Below are positions 34,649-43,722 of a DNA stretch of 64,000 nucleotides, one piece after another. Position numbers and translations under genes: made by a program. The notes below the pieces were generated by a model. It made no database searches. It was given only the letters and a program-made list of their open reading frames with translations, and had not been told where the DNA came from. Numbering within the stretch: position 1 is the stretch's first letter; the number at the start of each line of letters is the position of its first letter. Where the stretch lies: positions 52,134 to 116,133 of the forward strand of contig JAJDDJ010000017.1 of assembly GCA_029260395.1 (NCBI GenBank), in the 5' to 3' direction. The stretch is from Phycisphaerales bacterium. Its GTDB lineage: Bacteria; Planctomycetota; Phycisphaerae; Phycisphaerales; UBA1924.

Positions 34649-35754
34649 ACCTTGCGAGCCCAGCCGAGCAGCCGATCGCCTGTTCGCAGCGGTCCTCTGG
34701 TTACCGCCCACAGGACTGTGGTGCCGGTGGCCACCATCAGCACGCTGAGCCACTGCCCCCGGCTGAGCCCGAGCACCGTTGCACGTGCGAGGTGGCTGTC
34801 GGGCAGCCGGACAAGTTCGGTGAGCACCCGGCCCACGCCGTAAACAATCAGAAACCATGCCCCGACCAATCCCGGCACGCGCGGCTTGCGCGCGATCCAC
34901 CAGACCATGAGTCCCGTGAACACGCCCTCAGCGAGCGCTTGGTACAACTGCGACGGATGGCGAGCGTTGATGAGCCGGGCGAGTTCTTCCGCCGCCGAGG
35001 CACTGCCATCGCGTGCTGCCTCCGCGAGCGCTGCCACGTGCCCTATCGCAGCATTGACGAACGGCTCGTCGCCATCACGCACCGGACCGCTCGGCACGCT
35101 CGCGCTCTCCGCGATGAGCGACCGCTGGGCCTCAGACAGTTGTTCCCATCGCTCGGGGGCTTCCTGCCAGTACCGCACCGACCACCACGGCGCAGCCTCT
35201 CCGGGTCCGGCGACGATCTTGCCCAGCAGCTCGCCGTTGATGAAGTTGGCTAGTCTGCCCAGCACGAGCCCAGGGGTCCCGATCAACGCGATGAGGTCGG
35301 TGACGTGCAGGAACGGGCAATCGCCATGTATCTGGCCCTGATCGTCAGGGCCGGCTTCGTTCTTCCATCCCTTGCGGATGCGCATGGCGGCGACGCACAC
35401 ACCGATGATGCCCCCGTGGCTGGACATCCCGCCCTTGTGCAGCGCCAGCAAGTCCCAGAATGGGAAGTCGCCCGTAACCCCGATAAACAGGCTCGGTTTG
35501 TAGAACACCGCGTATCCGAGTCGCCCGCCAATGAGCACGCCGCCAACCAGCCACACGATTACATCCAGCGCACGGTCGCGCGGGATCGGGGTCGCACGCC
35601 GGCCCGCGAGCAGCCAGAGCAGGTACCACCCGACCATGAAACCGAGCACGTACGAGAGGCCGTACCACCTGATCTTGATCGGCCCGATGGATACCAGCAC
35701 CGAATCCAGCGAGTGCAGCCAGGCATCGGCGAGCGTGAGCACATCGGGGGTCAA
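34645..35754 (-). CDS. lgt: Prolipoprotein diacylglyceryl transferase
   Basis: Attaches diacylglycerol to the lipobox Cys of lipoproteins at the inner membrane; 369 residues. The key motifs are HGGIIG (in GGMSSHGGIIGVCVAAMRIR), the signature GLVLGRLANFINGELLGK, and the late HPSQLYQALAEG. It is longer than many Lgt proteins because of an inserted region between about residues 190 and 265 (APERWEQLSEAQRSLIAES onward). It overlaps tatD by ATGA. Confidence 0.95.
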   Translation of the reverse strand: MTPDVLTLADAWLHSLDSVLVSIGPIKIRWYGLSYVLGFMVGWYLLWLLAGRRATPIPRDRALDVIVWLVGGVLIGGRLGYAVFYKPSLFIGVTGDFPFWDLLALHKGGMSSHGGIIGVCVAAMRIRKGWKNEAGPDDQGQIHGDCPFLHVTDLIALIGTPGLVLGRLANFINGELLGKIVAGPGEAAPWWSVRYWQEAPERWEQLSEAQRSLIAESASVPSGPVRDGDEPFVNAAIGHVAALAEAARDGSASAAEELARLINARHPSQLYQALAEGVFTGLMVWWIARKPRVPGLVGAWFLIVYGVGRVLTELVRLPDSHLARATVLGLSRGQWLSVLMVATGTTVLWAVTRGPLRTGDRLLGWARKV

Positions 35755-36569
35755 GCGTTGGCTCCGCGGCCAGCGGGCCTCAGTGAACGAGCATCGATCC
35801 CGAAGAACCGGCGCGTGTTCTCGTCGATCAGGTCTTCGAGCGCCGGGTACGTCACGCCGCGGACCTCGGCGAGCCGCTCTGCGGTGAGCCTCGCAAAGCC
35901 GGGCATGCAGGGGCGTGCGCCGCGCTTGGGCTCGGGCGACAAGAACGGCGCATCGGTCTCGACCATGATGCGGTCTGCGGGCGCGATGCGCGCAGCCTCA
36001 CGCACATCGGGCGCGTTGCGGTACGTCAGCACCCCCGTAAACGAGAGCATCGCGCCGAAATCGAGCACCGCCTTCGCGTTCTGAACCGAACCCGTGAAGC
36101 AATGAAACACGAACCGCGATGGGTCGAGCGAGCTCGCCTTGAGCACGGGGATCAGATCGTCGAACGCCTCTCGGCAGTGGATCACGATCGGTTTGACGAG
36201 CCCGTTGGCGTGGCACGCCTCGATCGCAGCGAGCTGTTCATCCAACACCTCGCGCTGAATTGTGCGTTCGGGTTCGTCGTAGTGGTTGTCAAGCCCAAGC
36301 TCGCCCCACGCCATGCACTTGGGGTCCTGTCCGACGTGCTTGAGCAGCCGCCAATCGTGCGGTCCCTTGTCGCTGTAAAGTGGATGCACGCCTGCGGTGA
36401 ACCAGACCCGCTCGTGCGCACGGGCGATCTGCTGGCCCTGCTGGGCATCGTGCAGCGTGGTGGCGATGGTGATGACGCCGTGAACCCCCGCACGCTCGGC
36501 ATCGGCGAGCACCGCTGGGATGCGGTCGCGGAAGTCGGGAAATCCGAGGTGGCAGTGCGTGTCGATCAA
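35751..36569 (-). CDS. tatD: TatD-family metal-dependent deoxyribonuclease
   Basis: A 272-residue TIM-barrel hydrolase. The metal ligands can be followed: DTHCHLGF (HxH), GELGLDNHY (Glu), PIVIHCREA (His), VFHCFTGS (His) and METDAPFLSPE (Asp). The family acts as a 3'-5' DNA/RNA exonuclease in repair and turnover. It is the first gene of a two-gene operon with lgt and is divergent from the transglutaminase gene. Confidence 0.94.
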   Translation of the reverse strand: MIDTHCHLGFPDFRDRIPAVLADAERAGVHGVITIATTLHDAQQGQQIARAHERVWFTAGVHPLYSDKGPHDWRLLKHVGQDPKCMAWGELGLDNHYDEPERTIQREVLDEQLAAIEACHANGLVKPIVIHCREAFDDLIPVLKASSLDPSRFVFHCFTGSVQNAKAVLDFGAMLSFTGVLTYRNAPDVREAARIAPADRIMVETDAPFLSPEPKRGARPCMPGFARLTAERLAEVRGVTYPALEDLIDENTRRFFGIDARSLRPAGRGANA

Positions 36570-36648
36570 GGCTGGACGATAGCAGCCGGTCAGCCTGTTC
36601 GGAAGGGCTGCGGTACAGCCATTTGGTCGGGACGGTTAGACTACGGGC

Positions 36649-38157
36649 GTGCCCACCATTGCCAAACACAGACGCGTCCTGTGCCAGCTGATGGCGTGCC
36701 TGCCGGTCTGCCTCTTGGCATCCTCGAGCGGCGCGCAAGCCATCTACGACCGGTGGTACGTGATCGAGGTGGATGACCAGCCGTCGGGCCGCATGCACGA
36801 GACCCGGGAGCTGGACGGCGAACGGGTCGTCACACGGTCGAGCCTCTCGATGAGCATTCGGCGGGGCCACGAGACGATCGACATCAGCCTTGATACCGAG
36901 TTCATCGAGACCCCATCGGGCGAGCCCGTGCGCATGAAGCTGGTACAATCCTTGAGTGCCGAGCCCACAACGATCACGCATGACTTTCGGCCGAGTTCGG
37001 TTCTTGAGACCATCGAGGGCTCAGCGGGTGTGAGCCAACGCATCGTTTCAAGGCCCACGGACGATCCGCTCACGCCGGCACGCGCCGACGCAGCGCTGCT
37101 CATCGCCTTGCAACAGGGACAGACCGCCATCGCCCACCCAGTCTACGACCCGCTCAGCGGGCTTGCGCCGGTGCTGGTGATGGTCGATGGAGTCGAGCCC
37201 GCGAGCGTGAACATGCTGGGCGAGGTCGGCCCCGGGTGGAGGGTGCGCGCGCACTCCTCGGAGGCCGTTGGAGCTGCGCCGTCGATCGAAACACTGTGGG
37301 CCGATGGCACACCGGTGCTGATCGAGCAGCCTCTTGGCGATGTACGCGTGGTGCTGAGACTCGTGGAGCCGGACAAAGCCGCCCGAGCCGAGACCGAGCC
37401 CGCGGAACTGCTTGTGCGCACGTTCGTCACGCCGAGCCGTCCGGTCGTTCGCGCACGATCAACCACACTGGGCGTGTACCTGTTGCGAACGACCGGTGCC
37501 GACATGTCTGATCTTCCAAGCGTGGGGTACCAGTCGTTCGAGCGGATTGGGGGGCAATCGGCGCGTGTCCGCGTGGACCTGAACCAGCCCCCAACGCCAG
37601 CGGAAGAACCGATAGATCTGACCGAGTACCTGAGCGCCTCTGCAATGGCCGACAGCGGGGATGAACAGATCATCGCGTTCGTCGGCCGAGTGCTTCGTAC
37701 ATCGGACGGCGCGAGCGATGCACTTAAAGCCGAACGGCTCAGGCGCGGCGTACACCGGCTGATGGCCGTCAAGGACCTGTCGGCAGGATTCGGGAGCGCC
37801 AGCGAGGTGATCCGCACGCGGACGGGCGACTGCACCGAGCACGCGGTGCTGCTCGCGGCGTGCCTGCGGGTCGCGGGCATCCCCAGCCGGGTCGCATCGG
37901 GCCTGACCTACGCCGACCGGTTCGCGGGCCAGCGTGATGTGTTCGCGTTCCACATGTGGACGCAGGCGCTCATCGACAGTAATGACGGCAGAGCCTGGGT
38001 TGATCTGGACGCAACGCTCCCTACGACGCGGGCGTTCGACGCGACGCACATCACCCTCGGCACCGACCCGCTGACCGGCACGCTCGGCGTGGGAGCGTTC
38101 GGGGCTGCGAGCAACCTGATCGGGCTTATCGAGATCGAAGTGGAGACAGCCAAGTGA
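36649..38157 (+). CDS. Exported transglutaminase-like protein
   Basis: A 502-residue protein with an N-terminal signal (VLCQLMACLPVCLLASSSGA) and a C-terminal transglutaminase/protease-like core. The triad reads Cys395 in TRTGDCTEHAVLLAACLRVA, His435 in FAFHMWTQALI and Asp454 in AWVDLDATL. The N-terminal 330 residues are beta-rich with no known domain. Such bacterial proteins act as amidases or crosslinkers outside the cell. The start is GTG 36649 with a poor ribosome site. It overlaps nnrD by GTGA. Confidence 0.85.
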   Translation: MPTIAKHRRVLCQLMACLPVCLLASSSGAQAIYDRWYVIEVDDQPSGRMHETRELDGERVVTRSSLSMSIRRGHETIDISLDTEFIETPSGEPVRMKLVQSLSAEPTTITHDFRPSSVLETIEGSAGVSQRIVSRPTDDPLTPARADAALLIALQQGQTAIAHPVYDPLSGLAPVLVMVDGVEPASVNMLGEVGPGWRVRAHSSEAVGAAPSIETLWADGTPVLIEQPLGDVRVVLRLVEPDKAARAETEPAELLVRTFVTPSRPVVRARSTTLGVYLLRTTGADMSDLPSVGYQSFERIGGQSARVRVDLNQPPTPAEEPIDLTEYLSASAMADSGDEQIIAFVGRVLRTSDGASDALKAERLRRGVHRLMAVKDLSAGFGSASEVIRTRTGDCTEHAVLLAACLRVAGIPSRVASGLTYADRFAGQRDVFAFHMWTQALIDSNDGRAWVDLDATLPTTRAFDATHITLGTDPLTGTLGVGAFGAASNLIGLIEIEVETAK

Positions 38158-39143
38158 GCAGTGCGAGCGAAACAGACGACAAGCAGTTGCCCCAGCTCCC
38201 ACCTCGCTCTGCGTCTGGCCACAAGGGTGAATTCGGCGCGGTGCTCGTGGTGGGCGGGTGCGCGACCTCCGGCGCGCGCATGATTGGCGCACCAGCGCTT
38301 GTGGCCAGGGCGGCGCTGCGATCGGGCGCGGGTCTCGTCAAGCTCGCGTGCCCGGAGCCCATCTTGAATGAGGTGGTCTCGCTTTGCCCCTCGGCGACGG
38401 GTCTTCCCTTGGCGATGGACGGCGACCGGTTCGTGCTGTACCAGGCCGCGGAGGTGCTCGATACGGCCCTTGAAAGCGCGAGCGCGGTCGTGCTCGGCCC
38501 CGGGCTCGGGGATGACGAGAGCGTCGAGGACCTGGTGCTTCGGCTGCTCTCACAGGACCGCGTAGCGGTGGTGGTCGATGCGGATGCGCTCAACGCGCTG
38601 TCGCGCATTCCTGCAGCATGGGAATCGGTGCGCGCGCCGTGCGTACTCACGCCCCACCCGGGCGAGTGGCAGCGGCTCGCCTCGGCGCTGTCGATCTCGG
38701 GAGACCCCACTCACGCGGGCAATAGGCGGGCCGCGTGCGAAGCGCTCGCCCAGCGGACGGGGACGATCGTCGTGCTCAAGGGCGCGGGCACGGTGGTCTC
38801 CGATGGGCACCGAAGCTGGACCTGCGAGCGGGCGTGCGCTGCGCTCGCGACCGCGGGCACGGGCGATGTGCTCGCGGGTCTGGTCGGCGGGCTCATCGCA
38901 CGGTGCGTGCCCAGGCACAGGCCCGAGCTGGCGATGCTACCCGAGGCAGCGCGGGCGCGGATACCGGTCGATCGCCAAAGGCCTCTGGACCTGTTTGATG
39001 CGGCCCGCATCGCGGTCGATGCTCACGCGGCGTGTGGGCAGCGGTGGGCCGAGTCGCACGGCGCAGGCGGCGGGATGTTGGCTATGGAGCTCGCGGACCT
39101 GCTGCCGGCGGAGCTGGCGAGCCGCGAACATCGAGACGAGTAA
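38154..39143 (+). CDS. nnrD: ADP-dependent NAD(P)H-hydrate dehydratase
   Basis: Repairs hydrated NADH and NADPH; 329 residues, ribokinase fold. Motifs: HKGEFGAVLVVGGCATSGAR, ALRSGAGLVKLACPEP, VLGPGLGDDES, CVLTPHPGEWQRL, VVLKGAGTVVSDG and the catalytic Asp in TAGTGDVLAGLVGGLIA. The epimerase half (NnrE) found in fused YjeF proteins is absent here. The GTG start overlaps the upstream stop (GTGA). Confidence 0.93.
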   Translation: MSSASETDDKQLPQLPPRSASGHKGEFGAVLVVGGCATSGARMIGAPALVARAALRSGAGLVKLACPEPILNEVVSLCPSATGLPLAMDGDRFVLYQAAEVLDTALESASAVVLGPGLGDDESVEDLVLRLLSQDRVAVVVDADALNALSRIPAAWESVRAPCVLTPHPGEWQRLASALSISGDPTHAGNRRAACEALAQRTGTIVVLKGAGTVVSDGHRSWTCERACAALATAGTGDVLAGLVGGLIARCVPRHRPELAMLPEAARARIPVDRQRPLDLFDAARIAVDAHAACGQRWAESHGAGGGMLAMELADLLPAELASREHRDE

Positions 39144-39181
39144 AGCGAGAGCGATACATCCCGGCGAAAGGAGAACCTCGC

Positions 39182-39202
39182 TCCCTCACGGTCGCGGCTC
39201 GT
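39182..39202. repeat. Copy 1 of a 21-bp intergenic repeat
   Basis: The sequence CCCTCACGGTCGCGGCTCGT, preceded by T, is identical to 62338-62358. Both copies lie in short gaps between convergent genes. This copy is 39 bp after the nnrD stop and 25 bp from the stop of the pilW-like gene. The location suggests a REP-like or terminator-associated element. Confidence 0.7.
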
Positions 39203-39226
39203 TGGATTCGACCCGCCGGATCGAGC

Positions 39227-39862
39227 TTAGTCGTCGAGGCGCTGAGGCACGACCGTCGTCACGAATCGGAAGCTGGGTGTATCAACGCCCGCAGCGATGG
39301 CGACGTCTTCGAGCGTCTGGGGCCTGACAGTGAGGTCCACGGTGAGTCTTTCGAGCCGGGGCCCGACATCGTACTGCAGCGTGAAGCGGATGTTCTGTAC
39401 ATCGGTGAGCAGCGGAAATTGCTGCTGCTGGCCGACCTGGTCGCCCGCGGTGTTGATGATGGTTCGCACAAACCAAAGCTCAAAGGGCGCTCCGCCCGCA
39501 GCGACGAACTCGGTGGGCGCATCACGGCGTTCGAGGCGGGTGATCTCTTTGTTGCCAGTGGCGGCATCAACTGAACTGGTGAACTCGATGAACGCGGGAT
39601 CTGGGATCAGCTCCGGGTTCCTGATCGGGTTGATCGGGAAAGGGGCAAACTCGGTGCCGGTGCGGACCATCGCGGTCACGCGGTGCATGACCATGCGCGC
39701 TACGACGTGGGTCGATGCGGACTCGGTGGTGACCTTGTAGCTGTTGAAGCTTGTCTGCAGCGCCTGGAGCGTGCCGGCAAGGAGCATGGACGTGATGGAC
39801 AGCGCGACGAGCAGTTCGACGATGCTAAAGCCCCGGCGGCTGATGGTGGGTGTGCTATTCAA
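39227..39862 (-). CDS. Prepilin-type protein, PilW-like
   Basis: A 211-residue type IV prepilin. The leader MNSTPTISRRG precedes FSIVELLVALSITSMLLAGT, with Glu5. The mature part is beta-rich (FELWFVRTIINTAGDQVGQQ, NIRFTLQYDVGPRLERLTVD). It is the last gene of the minus-strand pilus operon and overlaps the PilX-like gene by ATGA. It is probably a minor pilin at the fibre tip. Confidence 0.85.
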   Translation of the reverse strand: MNSTPTISRRGFSIVELLVALSITSMLLAGTLQALQTSFNSYKVTTESASTHVVARMVMHRVTAMVRTGTEFAPFPINPIRNPELIPDPAFIEFTSSVDAATGNKEITRLERRDAPTEFVAAGGAPFELWFVRTIINTAGDQVGQQQQFPLLTDVQNIRFTLQYDVGPRLERLTVDLTVRPQTLEDVAIAAGVDTPSFRFVTTVVPQRLDD

Positions 39863-42800
39863 AGCTTGCCCTCTCTGTAAGAGTTGGCGACGCTGCGGAC
39901 CTTCATGGGGAGCATGATCCCGTCGGGCAGTTGCATGTCCGGGTTGAACTGGATGCGGACCTTGCCGTACCCGTTGAACGGGATGGCCACTGCGCCGGCG
40001 GCGAGCTGAGCGGGCGTTGGGCTCTCGCCCGGGCCGAGGTCGGCGAACCCGTCGCCGTTGAGGTCCCAGCCAACGATTTTCTGACCGTTGACGACAGCGA
40101 GGTCGTCGGGGTTGATCGATTCGAAGTCGCCGTCATCGGGACCAAAGTACCCGATGGAGGCGTTAAATCCGGCGGGGTTTCCGATCGGTGCGCCGTAGAG
40201 ATCGACGAGCGGTCCCTCGCCGTGTGTCGGCTTATAGGTGAGTATGAGCGAGCCGTCGACTTCGGTGTTGCCTCGGATGTCGAGCACGCCAGCGATGATG
40301 GCGCCCTTGAGTTCGACGTCCTGGTCTGCGGGGCTATTGAACGTGCCTACGTCCACGGAGAAGTTGGGGAGCATCATAGAGCTGCGGACGATCTGAGCAA
40401 GGTCGTCGGGCTCGGGATTCCAGTCCTGCTCGGTCGGGTGCTCGGTCATGAAGCGGGTCGAGCCGGTGAACTGAACCTTGTTGCGGATGTGCGTGAACTC
40501 GCGGGGCGTGTCGCTGACGACCGAGCCGACGACGAGGCAGTCGTGCATACGGATGTTGTTGGAGTAGTCCTTGGAATCCGTGACCCGGCGTACGACGGTC
40601 TGGTAGCTGCCGCCCACAAGTTCGGTCACGCTGACGAGCAGCGGTTCTGGCAGGCTCGCGTACTCCGAGGCAGCGTACGAACCGACCTCGTTGGCGGGCA
40701 CGTCGGCCTTGTCGAGCGGCTGAGGGGCCATAAGCAGCATGGCCTGCGGCGGGATTGCGGACTCGGGCAGGACGGAGGTATCGAGCGGTGGACAGTTGGG
40801 ACAACCGTCGGTCTCGTTGTACTCGTCGGGATCGTCGCCGAACATGTATCGTCCGCGCTTGGGCACGGGCCGGCCGATCGCGGGGTCGAATTCGAGCTGG
40901 CCGTAGATGGACCAAGCGGCGTAGGTGGTGCCGGGTGTGCCGGCGTATTGTCCGTGGTTGTCGGTGTGGGTCTGGACGCGGGTGACGCCCGCGAAAACGC
41001 AGTCCTTGAACAACGCGTTGAGGCCCATGGGCACGATGACATCTTTGAAGACCATGCCCTCGAACACAGGCCGGTAGTACCAGTCGGCGACGTTTGGTGA
41101 GTCCATGGGCATCGGCTCGAAGTAAGCGGTCTCCCAATTGTCGGCCCGGGCATCGCCGTCGCGGTCGATGTCCAGACGCAGATAGCGTGGCATGGGCCTC
41201 TCGACGCCGTTGCTGTCGGTGTACGTAGAACCCTCAGAGGAGGTCTCAATGTAGTTCATGGCTGGGCCGTAGAGGCTCGCGATTGTCGCGGTCTTGCCAG
41301 CGGCCGCGAGGTTGGCCTGGACCTGGACCCAGAAGGCGTTGCCGTCGGCGGCGTTGAGCAGCGCCGAATTGGCGGTGCTGAAGCTCGAAGCGTCAACGAG
41401 CGGTAGCTTGTTGTTATCCGCGTTGTAGGCCTGAGCGGCACCGCCGTTCTTGGGCCGAATAGCCCCCTGGATCTTCTCGTCGGGGTTGCCCTGCTCGTCA
41501 TACCAGTCCTGCTTGTCGGTGCGAAAAGTGAGCCCGCCGTCGAGCTTGACGTACCGATCCATGTCGTCAAGGAACCCGTCGCGGTAGCCAAGTTCGCCGT
41601 CGAGGTAGACCTTGGTGAGCACGCCCGTCGAGATCTCGACCCACGTCCAGTCGGTGAGCGACTCGGGCGGCGTGCCATCGGGCTCGTACCGGCCGTTGTG
41701 GTTGATATCAACGTAGCCCCAAATACCGTTACGGTTGCGGTCGGGGGTTGACCCGTCGATAAGGTCGGCAAGATCCGGGTCGATCACGTCCCCGTCGTCA
41801 TTGACGAACTCGGTGGCGATCTCGACGCGGTTGTCGCGGGGCGAACGGTCAAAATAGTTAATGAAAACGTCGAACTCGTCCACGAAACCGTCGCCGGTCG
41901 CGTCGGCAAAGGCGACGGGGTTGAGCTCGTCGTCAGGTATCGCAGGCCCCTCAACAGGGTGGCCCACGCGAAGGCGGTTGTCGCCATCAACATCGAGCGC
42001 GGGGTCGGAGAGTACCGCAAACAGCTGGTCAAGCCGGGCATCGAAGCCCGCATCGAGGCCGCGAAAGTCCGAGCGGCTGATGAGCGGATCGCCATTGGAG
42101 AAGGTGATGTCGTCGTACCGAATCCCGAGGTCGCCAACGATCTGCACGTTCTTGCCGACCATGATTCGGCTGGGACTGATGATCGCGTGGTCGATCGATT
42201 TCGTGAGGCGGAAGTCGCGGGTGATGGTGCGCGTCATGGGCGGGCGGCCGTCCACAAAGTCGTATCCGATGGCGATGATTCGGATGGTCTCGCCGTCGGT
42301 GAGCGGGGCGTAAACGATCTGGTAGGCGGCGGGCGGGGGGGCACCCTCGGTCGCGGCCTGCAACGCGGTGATGGGCGTGATGACCCACCAATCGGACTCG
42401 TAGATGTCAAGGTCCGCGTCGGGCCATGCAGCCAGGATGCCGGGCGCGCTCAGGTCGAGTTCGTCGCGGATGACGAGGTTGCTGTCCTGCGCATGGAAAT
42501 TGACCAAGGCCGCTGCGAGGCCCGTGGGAGCGTCGCCCACGCCGCTGCGTGATGCCTTGGTCGAGAAGTCTCCGAAGTCGTCGAGGTCGCCTTGCCACAG
42601 CGCCTCGACAAACTCGGGCGTGATGGTGCTGTTGGATACGACAAAGCGTTCGGCAGACTCGGTGAGGCGGCGCTGAGCGATCTGCATACCCGTCTCGGCG
42701 GCGCTCATCGCTTGCATCACTTCGAGGTGCGTGCTGGCGGTGCGGATGTTGCTCCGGCTGGTGATCGCCATTGCGGCAACCAGCGAGCCGAAGAGCACAA

Positions 42801-42891
42801 GAAACATCATCGCCAGCACGGAGGCCACCCCGCGCCTGCTCGTGTAGAATCGGCCTCTTGGCACTCGGGTTGACTTGAGAGAATCGGTCAT
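39859..42891 (-). CDS. Giant PilX-like protein with several calcium-loop motifs
   Basis: A 1010-residue protein. The N-terminus RRGVASVLAMMFLVLFGSLV with AMSAAETGMQIAQRRL is the PilX N-terminal helix. The rest is a large exported region with repeated Asp-rich loops at about residues 298 (DVDGDNRLR), 327 (DATGDGFVDEFD, a good EF-hand loop), 382-405 (DRNRNG and DINHNGRYEPDG), 571 (DIDRDGDARAD) and 943 (DLNGDGFADLG). These resemble EF-hand or thrombospondin type-3 calcium sites. ATG 42891 follows GGAG. In this operon it may serve as a PilY1-like tip adhesin, which is an inference. Confidence 0.8.
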   Translation of the reverse strand: MTDSLKSTRVPRGRFYTSRRGVASVLAMMFLVLFGSLVAAMAITSRSNIRTASTHLEVMQAMSAAETGMQIAQRRLTESAERFVVSNSTITPEFVEALWQGDLDDFGDFSTKASRSGVGDAPTGLAAALVNFHAQDSNLVIRDELDLSAPGILAAWPDADLDIYESDWWVITPITALQAATEGAPPPAAYQIVYAPLTDGETIRIIAIGYDFVDGRPPMTRTITRDFRLTKSIDHAIISPSRIMVGKNVQIVGDLGIRYDDITFSNGDPLISRSDFRGLDAGFDARLDQLFAVLSDPALDVDGDNRLRVGHPVEGPAIPDDELNPVAFADATGDGFVDEFDVFINYFDRSPRDNRVEIATEFVNDDGDVIDPDLADLIDGSTPDRNRNGIWGYVDINHNGRYEPDGTPPESLTDWTWVEISTGVLTKVYLDGELGYRDGFLDDMDRYVKLDGGLTFRTDKQDWYDEQGNPDEKIQGAIRPKNGGAAQAYNADNNKLPLVDASSFSTANSALLNAADGNAFWVQVQANLAAAGKTATIASLYGPAMNYIETSSEGSTYTDSNGVERPMPRYLRLDIDRDGDARADNWETAYFEPMPMDSPNVADWYYRPVFEGMVFKDVIVPMGLNALFKDCVFAGVTRVQTHTDNHGQYAGTPGTTYAAWSIYGQLEFDPAIGRPVPKRGRYMFGDDPDEYNETDGCPNCPPLDTSVLPESAIPPQAMLLMAPQPLDKADVPANEVGSYAASEYASLPEPLLVSVTELVGGSYQTVVRRVTDSKDYSNNIRMHDCLVVGSVVSDTPREFTHIRNKVQFTGSTRFMTEHPTEQDWNPEPDDLAQIVRSSMMLPNFSVDVGTFNSPADQDVELKGAIIAGVLDIRGNTEVDGSLILTYKPTHGEGPLVDLYGAPIGNPAGFNASIGYFGPDDGDFESINPDDLAVVNGQKIVGWDLNGDGFADLGPGESPTPAQLAAGAVAIPFNGYGKVRIQFNPDMQLPDGIMLPMKVRSVANSYREGKL

Positions 42892-42946
42892 GGCTTCACT
42901 CCATCCCCACACAGCGGACGGTCGAACAGCAGTCAGATAGCGCCGG

Positions 42947-43687
42947 TCAGTCGCGGGGCACGATCCACGAGATCCGGCTGATCTCAGTGGTCTCGGCATC
43001 GGGCCGGTTAGGCGTGTAACGCATCACGACGGTGACACGCAGCGGGAAGGCATCGACGGTCAACGGCGGCAGGCCCGAGCCGTTGGCGCCGATTGGGGCA
43101 TCGTTGTCGTCGCTGCCGGGCGGCACGCGGTAGTAGTCGTCCGAGCGAACGATCGAGGTGTCGAAGGGCTCGATCTTTTCGACGATGACCTGCTGGGACC
43201 ACCCGGCCATGCCAACGGGGTCGCCGTTCTCATCGAGCACGATCGCTCCGACGTTGTCGAGATCGGGGATAAGGCGGCCGATTGCGTCGATGGGTCCCGG
43301 GTTAGTGCCGTTGAAGCCGAAGATCACGCCGTCGAAGTCGTCGACGTCGTCGTAGTCGTCGACGGTCGTCTCGCCTGTTTCTGGCCCGAAGGCGACTGGG
43401 CTGCCCGAGAGTCCCGATGCAGGATCGTGCCGGGGGAGCCCGCGCATTAGCTCGCGGACCTCGCCACCCAAGTACGCCCCGGCTGCCGCGTGGCTGGACC
43501 ACAGGTTGCTATGGATGAACGCCTGTTGAGCCTCGACCATCGCGAGCACGCCGATACCGATGATGGTGAGGGTCATCGCGGATTCAAGCAGCGTGAAACC
43601 CTGCCCCGACCGCCTGGGCGCTGGCCACCCACGCCTGGTCGGTGCGTGCGAAGGTGCGCTCTGGGGCCTGTCGGTTCGTGTGATCAT
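42947..43687 (-). CDS. Prepilin-type protein, PilV-like
   Basis: A 246-residue prepilin with an unusually long basic leader of about 30 residues ending RRSGQG, then FTLLESAMTLTIIGIGVLAM with Glu5. The mature chain has an acidic stretch (DDYDDVDDFDGVIFGFNGTN) and a C-terminal strand region. ATG 43687 is preferred over an upstream GTG or ATG because GGAGC lies at the right distance. It is a minor pilin between pilC and the PilX-like gene. Confidence 0.8.
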   Translation of the reverse strand: MITRTDRPQSAPSHAPTRRGWPAPRRSGQGFTLLESAMTLTIIGIGVLAMVEAQQAFIHSNLWSSHAAAGAYLGGEVRELMRGLPRHDPASGLSGSPVAFGPETGETTVDDYDDVDDFDGVIFGFNGTNPGPIDAIGRLIPDLDNVGAIVLDENGDPVGMAGWSQQVIVEKIEPFDTSIVRSDDYYRVPPGSDDNDAPIGANGSGLPPLTVDAFPLRVTVVMRYTPNRPDAETTEISRISWIVPRD

Positions 43688-43722
43688 TGGTCGCTGCTCC
43701 GTCGGCTCCGCCCTCCTGGCAC

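Noticed and set aside
39850..41100. Plus-strand frame of 416 codons
   Set aside because: It is a mirror of the PilX-like gene. The repeated V-D-V and A-V-D runs come from the Asp-rich calcium loops read backwards.
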